Of a stretch of DNA of 9,787 bases, positions 5,556 to 9,787 are shown piece after piece (position 1 is the first letter of the stretch; each line of letters starts with the position of its first letter). Under the pieces are notes generated by a model. That model saw only the letters and a program-made list of their open reading frames with translations, was not told the origin of the DNA and did not search any database. The DNA is from RAM1 sp943372515. Its GTDB lineage: Bacteria > Pseudomonadota > Gammaproteobacteria > Burkholderiales > Burkholderiaceae_C. A program made the translations under genes and the position numbers. The DNA is taken from assembly GCA_943372515.1 (NCBI GenBank), contig CALRYY010000137.1:1-9787 (forward strand), read 5' to 3'.

Positions 5556-6353
5556 TCAGTTCTTGAGCGGCGTCATGACGAGCTTGCCCTGCGTGCCGCC
5601 GTCCAGGTGCACCTGGGTGGGCTTGCCCCACACGTCAGCGGGCAAGGCCACGTCGCTGGTGCGGTACACGCCCGCGATGGAGATCAGCTCGGCCTGCAGG
5701 CTCATCGAGAAGATGCGCGCGCCGGCGTCACCGCGCGCGCCGGCAATCGCCTTGCCGCGCAGCGGGGCATACACGTGGATGTGGCCGTCGGCAATGACTT
5801 CAGCGCCGGGGTTGACCATGCTCAGTACGACCAGGTCGCGCCCGCGTGCGTACACCTGCTGGCCCGAGCGCAGGGGTTTGTCGATGACCAGGGCCGAGGG
5901 CGGGGGCACGGGGGCGGCCATCCGTTCGTCCCGGGCCTGTTGAAGGACCTGCGGGGCTTCGGCAGGCTCAGCCCGAACGGCAGAGGGTTCGGGCCGCGCG
6001 GGCGCTCGCGGGGTCACCGCGTCGGGTGCGGCCACCAGGCCTGCGGTCAGTGCGCCGGCCATTTGCGCGTCGCTGCCGCCGCGCGCGGCAATGGGCAGCA
6101 CCCGGTACTGGCGCAGCAATGGCAGCAGCGCAGCAAAGTCCAGCGCTGCATCGGCATGTGCGGTCTGCAGCGGGCTCAGGTCCAGCACCAGCGGCTCGTT
6201 GTCAAAAAAGTCGGGGATGTCGCCGTAACGCTCTGCCAGCTCCCGGGCCAGCAGGGCCAGGTCGGGCGATTTGAGCAGCAGCGACACCAGGGGGAGGTTG
6301 GCGCTTTTGATCTCGAACGCGGCAGGTGCGCGTCCTGCAAGGGCAACGGTCAT
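5556..6353 (-). CDS. minC: septum site-determining protein MinC with enlarged linker
   Basis: MinC inhibits FtsZ ring assembly away from mid-cell. The N-terminal FtsZ-inhibiting domain covers about residues 8-105 (AFEIKSANLPLVSLLL, then a segment around PLVLDLSPL). The C-terminal beta-helical dimerisation and MinD-binding domain covers about 152-265 (VIDKPLRSGQQVYARGRDLV, ADGHIHVYAPLRGKA, GDAGARIFSMSLQAELISIAG). At 265 aa it is longer than the 231-aa E. coli protein. Much of the excess is an Ala/Pro-rich linker (about 106-150), of which residues 125-144 are encoded by a palindromic repeat element. ATG 6353 is the only plausible start, yet it has no Shine-Dalgarno sequence: it follows C7 and TCA. 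First gene of minCDE. Confidence 0.97.
   Translation of the reverse strand: MTVALAGRAPAAFEIKSANLPLVSLLLKSPDLALLARELAERYGDIPDFFDNEPLVLDLSPLQTAHADAALDFAALLPLLRQYRVLPIAARGGSDAQMAGALTAGLVAAPDAVTPRAPARPEPSAVRAEPAEAPQVLQQARDERMAAPVPPPSALVIDKPLRSGQQVYARGRDLVVLSMVNPGAEVIADGHIHVYAPLRGKAIAGARGDAGARIFSMSLQAELISIAGVYRTSDVALPADVWGKPTQVHLDGGTQGKLVMTPLKN
5922..5994. repeat. intragenic palindromic repeat element inside minC
   Basis: Two 24-nt arms in inverted orientation, 5922-5945 and 5957-5980, flank an 11-nt spacer. Written in the same direction they match at 18 of 24 positions, sharing CTTC, CAGGC and CGAACGG. The right arm reads CTTCGGCAGGCTCA then GCCCGAACGG. This resembles the TTCGACAGGCTCAG...CGAACGG dispersed intergenic repeat that I recall from many proteobacterial genomes. 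Next to it, GTTCGGGC (5987-5994) pairs perfectly over 8 bp with GCCCGAAC (5971-5978). The element stays in frame and encodes residues 125-144 of MinC (AVRAEPAEAPQVLQQARDER). The arms and positions are read directly; the family assignment is from memory. Confidence 0.7.
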
Positions 6354-6398
6354 TGAGGGGGGGTACTGCGATGGATGAGGTACTGCAAAAGGCCGCGA

Positions 6399-6427
6399 AT
6401 CTTACCAGCCGCAGGTGTCACGCCTGT
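6399..6427 (-). promoter_or_regulatory. probable minCDE promoter (extended -10)
   Basis: On the minus strand TGGTAAGAT gives an extended -10 element (TGN plus TAAGAT at 6404-6399). With a 17-nt spacer the -35 position reads ACAGGC (6427-6422), a poor match, as is common when TGN is present. Transcription would start near 6392, about 40 nt before the minC ATG. A partial dyad, CAGG...CCTG, around 6412-6426 lies in the spacer and -35 and could be an operator, but this is weak. Confidence 0.45.
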
Positions 6428-6537
6428 ATGCGGTTGAAACAGCCAGAATGAGCCGGGCGTGAGCCCTGCGACCGCTGGCCTTGAACCTGCATGCAACGGC
6501 ACACACCTTCAGCCTTCCCCTCATCTCCTGATCCACC

Positions 6538-7683
6538 ATGCCCATCTACCTGCTTTCCGCGCTGCTGCACCTGTATGTGGGCTGGCGCATTGTGCCGGCG
6601 CTTGTGGCCTGGCCGGTGGCACAGGTGCTGCTGGGCGTGCTGCTGGTGGTGTCCACCGTGCTGATGCCGCTGGGGCTGATGGCACGCCGCAGCGTGAAAG
6701 GCCCCTGGGCCGACCGGCTGGCCTGGGCGGGGCTGTTGGGCATGGGGCTGTTTTCGTCGCTGTTTGTGCTGACGGTGCTGCGCGATGTGGCGCTGCTGCT
6801 GGTTGTGATCGCCTTTGCCTGGCGGCCCGTCGCCCTGCCCGTGGTGGCGCTGACCACCTGGACGGCCGTGGCCGTGCCGGTGCTGGCGCTGCTGGCCACG
6901 GCGCTGGGCTTCTGGAATGCGCGGCGCACGGCCGCCGTGGTGCGGGTGGATGTGCCCATTGCGCAGCTGCCCGCGGCATTGCACGGCTTTACCGTGGCGC
7001 AGATCACCGACGTGCATGTGGGCCCGACCATCAAGCGCGGCTACCTGCAGGCCATCGTGACGCGGGTGAACACCCTGGGCGCCGACATGGTGGCCATCAC
7101 CGGCGACCTGGTGGACGGGCGGGTGAGCGAGCTGTCGACGCATGTGGCGCCGCTGGCGCAGCTGCAATCGCGCCACGGCAGTTTTTTTGTGACGGGCAAC
7201 CACGAGTACTACTCGGGCGCGCATGCGTGGATGGCCGAGCTGCACCGCCTGGGGGTGCGTGTGCTGATGAACGAGCACGTGGTGCTCAGCCACACAGGCA
7301 CGGCAGGCAGCGCCGCGCTGCTGGTGGCCGGTGTGGCTGATTACAGCGCCCACCAGTTTGACCCGGCCCACAAGAGCGACCCGCATGCCGCGCTGCGCGG
7401 CGCACCCGCGTATGCCCGTGTGCGGCTGCTTCTGGCCCACCAGCCGCGCAGCGCCGTGGCGGCGGCGGACGCGGGCTTTGACCTGCAGCTGTCGGGCCAC
7501 ACCCACGGCGGGCAGTTCTGGCCGTGGAACCATTTCGTGCGCTTGCAGCAGCCCTTTACCGCGGGCCTGCACAAGCTGAAGAACCTGTGGGTGTACACCA
7601 GCCGGGGCACCGGCTACTGGGGCCCGCCCAAGCGCTTTGGCGCGCCGTCAGAGATCACGTTGCTGCGGCTGGTGCCGGCCTGA
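6538..7683 (+). CDS. membrane-anchored calcineurin-like metallophosphoesterase
   Basis: This 381-aa protein has an N-terminal hydrophobic region of about 125 residues with around four membrane helices, followed by a complete metallophosphoesterase domain. The two-metal site motifs occur in order: ITDVHVG (Asp158, His160), TGDLVDG (Asp190), TGNHEYY (Asn221, His222), LLAHQP (His301) and SGHTHGGQFWP (His321, His323). The GHTHGGQ pattern and the membrane part fit the YkuE/YaeI-type branch, whose members act on membrane-associated substrates such as UDP-sugar lipids or phospholipid-type phosphoesters. The actual substrate cannot be read from the sequence. The gene diverges from minC across 184 bp that hold the min promoter. 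No convincing ribosome binding site precedes ATG 6538; the start is kept because the first helix begins directly there. Confidence 0.9.
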   Translation: MPIYLLSALLHLYVGWRIVPALVAWPVAQVLLGVLLVVSTVLMPLGLMARRSVKGPWADRLAWAGLLGMGLFSSLFVLTVLRDVALLLVVIAFAWRPVALPVVALTTWTAVAVPVLALLATALGFWNARRTAAVVRVDVPIAQLPAALHGFTVAQITDVHVGPTIKRGYLQAIVTRVNTLGADMVAITGDLVDGRVSELSTHVAPLAQLQSRHGSFFVTGNHEYYSGAHAWMAELHRLGVRVLMNEHVVLSHTGTAGSAALLVAGVADYSAHQFDPAHKSDPHAALRGAPAYARVRLLLAHQPRSAVAAADAGFDLQLSGHTHGGQFWPWNHFVRLQQPFTAGLHKLKNLWVYTSRGTGYWGPPKRFGAPSEITLLRLVPA

Positions 7684-7692
7684 AACTGAAGG

Positions 7693-7711
7693 GCTGCTGT
7701 CCTACAGCAGC
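7693..7711 (+). terminator. hairpin after the metallophosphoesterase gene
   Basis: GCTGCTGT (7693-7700) and ACAGCAGC (7704-7711) form a perfect 8-bp stem with a 3-nt CCT loop, 9 nt after the TGA. No T-run follows directly (ACGCGTGC), so it is either a weak terminator or a 3'-end stabilising hairpin. Confidence 0.4.
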
Positions 7712-7792
7712 ACGCGTGCAGCGGCTCTTTGGGCCTTTGGGGGTGGCGCGCACACTGGGCCATGCCGGGGCGTTGCCCCCAAGGAGCCTTTC

Positions 7793-8110
7793 ATGAACTC
7801 TGCCCGACACTCACTTGCCGCTGTGATGCTGGCCTGCGCGGGGGCGCTGCCCCTGGCACATGCCCAGAGCCCCGGCGCCGCAGCCGCAGCGGCGCAACCG
7901 TCCATGTCGGGCACCCAGGGCGGTACGCAACCCACCTTGCAGCAAGGCGGCATGTCCACCAGCAGCAAGGATGCATCGCAGGTGAACATCCAGCTGCGCC
8001 GCCCGGGCCAGCCCGACATGCCCACGGGTGCGCCGGGTGCCAGCCTGTCGTCCACCGGCACATCGACCGTCACCCTGGCGCCCATGCCCGCAGCCAGCCA
8101 GAAGCGTTAA
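7793..8110 (+). CDS. small secreted low-complexity protein
   Basis: This 105-aa protein begins with a classical signal peptide: MNSARHSLAAVMLACAGALP, then LAHA before Q, so cleavage is likely after about residue 24. The mature part of about 80 residues is low-complexity, rich in A, G, S, T, Q, P and M (for example SMSGTQGGTQPTLQQGGMST and PGQPDMPTGAPGASLSSTGT). It has no cysteine and no folded-domain signature, and should be exported to the periplasm or beyond. The start is fixed by AAGGAG (7781-7786), 6 nt before ATG 7793; an in-frame upstream ATG lacks such support. The gene overlaps the convergent membrane protein gene by 4 bp, both stops sharing TTAA at 8107-8110. I do not recognise the family. 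Confidence 0.75.
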   Translation: MNSARHSLAAVMLACAGALPLAHAQSPGAAAAAAQPSMSGTQGGTQPTLQQGGMSTSSKDASQVNIQLRRPGQPDMPTGAPGASLSSTGTSTVTLAPMPAASQKR

Positions 8111-9108
8111 CCGCGCGCCGCGCGCGCCGGAATGCGCGCTTCCAGCCCCGCATAGGCCAGCCCGGCCAGCAGCAGCGGCGCCCAGTAATACAGCGCGCGG
8201 TAGGTCAGCATGGCGGCCAGCATGTCGGGCGCAGGCACCTGCGCACCCAGCAGCGCCACAAACACCGCCTCCTGCACGCCCAGCCCTGCCGGCACGCGCG
8301 TGACGATGCCCACCACCACGCCCACCAGGAACACGCCCACCACCACAGGGAACGCCACGCGCCCTTGCAGCAGCACCCAGATCACGGCGGCAATCAGCAG
8401 CCAGTTGGCCACGGCCACGGCCAGCTGCACCAGGGCCATGCGCAGCGTGGGCAGCCGCACCGCGTGCCCGCGCCAGTGCCACACACGGCCCGGTCGCACC
8501 GTGGCGCAGGCCACCAGGTACGCCAGCGCCACGGCCAGCAGCACGCCGCCTGTGGCGTGCAACGCCGCCTTGCTCACATGCCACCCTGCGGGCAGTGGCA
8601 GCGGCAGCGCGATGAACATCACCCCGGCCAGCGCCAGGTAGCCAAACCAGTTGGTCCACATGCTCAGGGCCATCACGCGCAGGCTCACCGGTGTGCGCAG
8701 GCCCAGGCGCGTGTACAGCCGCAGGCGCATGGCCGCGCTGCCCACGATGGCGCCGAAGTTCAGGTTGAACGCATAGCTGATGAAGGTGACCAGCATGGTC
8801 GCCTGGGGCGTCAGGTGGTGGCCGGTGTAATGGCGTCCCAGCAAATCGAACGTGCTGTACATCAGGTGGCCGGCCAGCGCCACGGCGCCTGCGGCCAGCA
8901 GCACCCGTGCGGGTGTGGCGGCCATGGCGGCCAACACGGCCGGCCAGTCCACCTGTGTGGCTTGCCAGACGAGCAGGCCCAGCACGAAGGCGCCAAACAC
9001 CGCCAGCACGCCGCGTGTGAGCCAGGGCCACCAGGCGCGGTCGCGCCAGCGCAGCGGCAGATCCAGCGGCAGGTCAGAGGGGATTTCGCTCACGTGTTGC
9101 GGCTGCAT
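8107..9108 (-). CDS. UPF0104 / LPG-synthase transmembrane-region protein, second tandem copy
   Basis: This 333-aa polytopic inner-membrane protein has about eight hydrophobic segments after a short cytoplasmic N-terminus (MQPQHVSEIPSDLPLDLPLR). Family features include ISYAFNLNFGAIVGSAAMRL, the MWTNWFGYLALAG segment, ANWLLIAAVIWVLLQG and PAGLGVQEAVF (about residues 273-283). This is the YbhN-like family related to the membrane half of MprF. The soluble aminoacyl-transferase domain is absent, so lysyl-phosphatidylglycerol synthesis is not expected; lipid transport or flipping is a possible but unproven role. The start at 9108 is chosen because AGGGG lies 7 nt upstream and overlaps the stop of the preceding paralogue. 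The frame runs open further upstream only as a shadow of that paralogue. Co-transcribed with the gene at 9120-9787. Confidence 0.88.
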   Translation of the reverse strand: MQPQHVSEIPSDLPLDLPLRWRDRAWWPWLTRGVLAVFGAFVLGLLVWQATQVDWPAVLAAMAATPARVLLAAGAVALAGHLMYSTFDLLGRHYTGHHLTPQATMLVTFISYAFNLNFGAIVGSAAMRLRLYTRLGLRTPVSLRVMALSMWTNWFGYLALAGVMFIALPLPLPAGWHVSKAALHATGGVLLAVALAYLVACATVRPGRVWHWRGHAVRLPTLRMALVQLAVAVANWLLIAAVIWVLLQGRVAFPVVVGVFLVGVVVGIVTRVPAGLGVQEAVFVALLGAQVPAPDMLAAMLTYRALYYWAPLLLAGLAYAGLEARIPARAARG

Positions 9109-9119
9109 CGCGGCGCCCC

Positions 9120-9787
9120 TCAGGCGCGGCGCGCGCGCAGCTCCATCACGGCGTACAGCGCAGCAGCCACCAGCAGCGGGCCCAGGTAGTACACGGCGCG
9201 GTAGGCCAGCAGCGCGGCCAGCAGCTGGGGTTCGCCCACCTGGGGCACCAGCAGCATCACAAACACCGCCTCCAGCACGCCCAGGCCGGCGGGGATGTAG
9301 GTCACCACACCGGCAATGGCCGCCAGCAGGTACACGGCCAGCACCGTGGGGTAAGGCACCTGGCCTTGCAGCAGCACCCAGATCACGCCAGCAATCAGCA
9401 TCCAGTTGGCGCACGACAGGGCCAGCTGCGCCAGCATCATGCGCGGGCCCGGCAGCGCCAGGCGTTTGCCCAGCACGGTGTATTCGCGCCGCTTTGACAG
9501 CGTGACCAGCGCGCCCCAGGCCATGGCCAGAGCCAGCAGCACAAAGCCGGCGGTACGCAGCGCACCGTTGCCGATCTTCCATTGCGCCGGCAGCGGCAGC
9601 GGGAACAGCGCAAACACCGCACCGGCCAGCAGCAGGTAGCCCAGCCAGTTGGTCAGAAGGCTCAGGGTCAGCACGCGGGTGATGACGCCGCCGCGCAGCC
9701 CCAGGCGCGAGTAAAGCCGGTAGCGCAGCCCCACCCCGCCCACGATGGAGCCCAGGTTGAGGTTGAACGCATAGCTGGTGAAGGTGA
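9120..9787 (-). CDS. UPF0104 / LPG-synthase transmembrane-region protein, first tandem copy (5' truncated)
   Basis: About 222 C-terminal residues are visible; the N-terminus lies beyond the right edge. The frame continues through the GTG at 9743 to the edge as TFTSYAFNLNLGSIVGGVGL, so that GTG is not the start. Matching segments with the downstream copy are LYSRLGLRGG, SLLTNWLGYLLLAGAVFALF, ANWMLIAGVIWVLLQG, IPAGLGVLEAVF and YRAVYYLGPLLVAAALYA, ending in ELRARRA. It therefore belongs to the same multi-pass family and also lacks a soluble synthase domain. It is separated from the next gene by 11 nt, indicating one operon. In other proteobacteria, YbhN-like genes often sit beside cardiolipin synthase genes. 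Whether that holds here lies outside the window. Confidence 0.87.
   Translation of the reverse strand, partial: TFTSYAFNLNLGSIVGGVGLRYRLYSRLGLRGGVITRVLTLSLLTNWLGYLLLAGAVFALFPLPLPAQWKIGNGALRTAGFVLLALAMAWGALVTLSKRREYTVLGKRLALPGPRMMLAQLALSCANWMLIAGVIWVLLQGQVPYPTVLAVYLLAAIAGVVTYIPAGLGVLEAVFVMLLVPQVGEPQLLAALLAYRAVYYLGPLLVAAALYAVMELRARRA

Noticed and set aside
4845..6356. Long plus-strand frames opposite minD and minC
   Set aside because: They are shadows of minD and minC, which are certain from their motifs.
6434..6450. TTGAAA and CAGAAT as a promoter for the phosphoesterase gene
   Set aside because: The hexamers are only 5 nt apart and no -10 lies at 16-18 nt from TTGAAA.
7729..9189. 486-codon open frame on the plus strand across the secreted protein and UPF0104 genes
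   Set aside because: Same compositional pattern of a shadow frame (His/Gln/Arg-rich). It lies over genes with clear membrane and signal features.
9109..9582. Possible fusion extending the 8107-9108 gene upstream to 9582
   Set aside because: The extension is out of frame with, and antisense in meaning to, the well-conserved first paralogue. A ribosome binding site and ATG at 9108 give a normal family-length protein.
8107..9787. MprF-type lysyl-phosphatidylglycerol synthase
   Set aside because: Only the membrane part is present. The C-terminal aminoacyl-transferase domain needed for that reaction is absent in both copies.

Overview
The window looks like chromosomal DNA of a high-GC betaproteobacterium, most likely a Comamonadaceae member of the Acidovorax type. 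The basis is codon use dominated by CTG, GTG and GCC, the minC-minD-minE order, the style of the chemoreceptor, and short palindromic repeats of a kind I recall from that family. This assignment comes from recognition, not from a search. I see no rRNA, tRNA, transposase, phage gene or CRISPR array.

Layout, left to right. A gene tail (1-183, +) overlaps an NnrU-family membrane protein (171-749, +). A 70-aa basic, probably disordered orphan protein follows (856-1068, +). A gene-free stretch (1069-1284) carries a REP-like hairpin and a well-matched sigma-28 (FliA) promoter. That promoter drives a 704-aa methyl-accepting chemotaxis protein (1285-3399, +), which ends in a CheR/CheB-tether-like pentapeptide. 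A membrane-anchored alpha/beta hydrolase (3466-4428, +) converges on the division-site operon minC-minD-minE (6353 down to 4449, -). Diverging from minC is a membrane-anchored calcineurin-like metallophosphoesterase (6538-7683, +), then a small secreted low-complexity protein (7793-8110, +). The right end holds two tandem paralogous polytopic membrane proteins of the UPF0104 / LPG-synthase transmembrane (YbhN-like) family on the minus strand (8107-9108 and 9120 to the edge).

Functionally this is mostly core genome. MinC inhibits FtsZ, MinD recruits it to the membrane, and MinE drives MinD oscillation. The chemoreceptor appears to belong to the flagellar regulon through its own FliA promoter. 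The hydrolase, phosphoesterase and tandem UPF0104 proteins act at or in the membrane, with unknown substrates.

The most interesting observation is a 59-bp imperfect palindrome (5922-5980), resembling a dispersed intergenic repeat, that lies in frame inside minC. It encodes part of an unusually long linker between the two MinC domains. No clearly new multi-gene system is visible.
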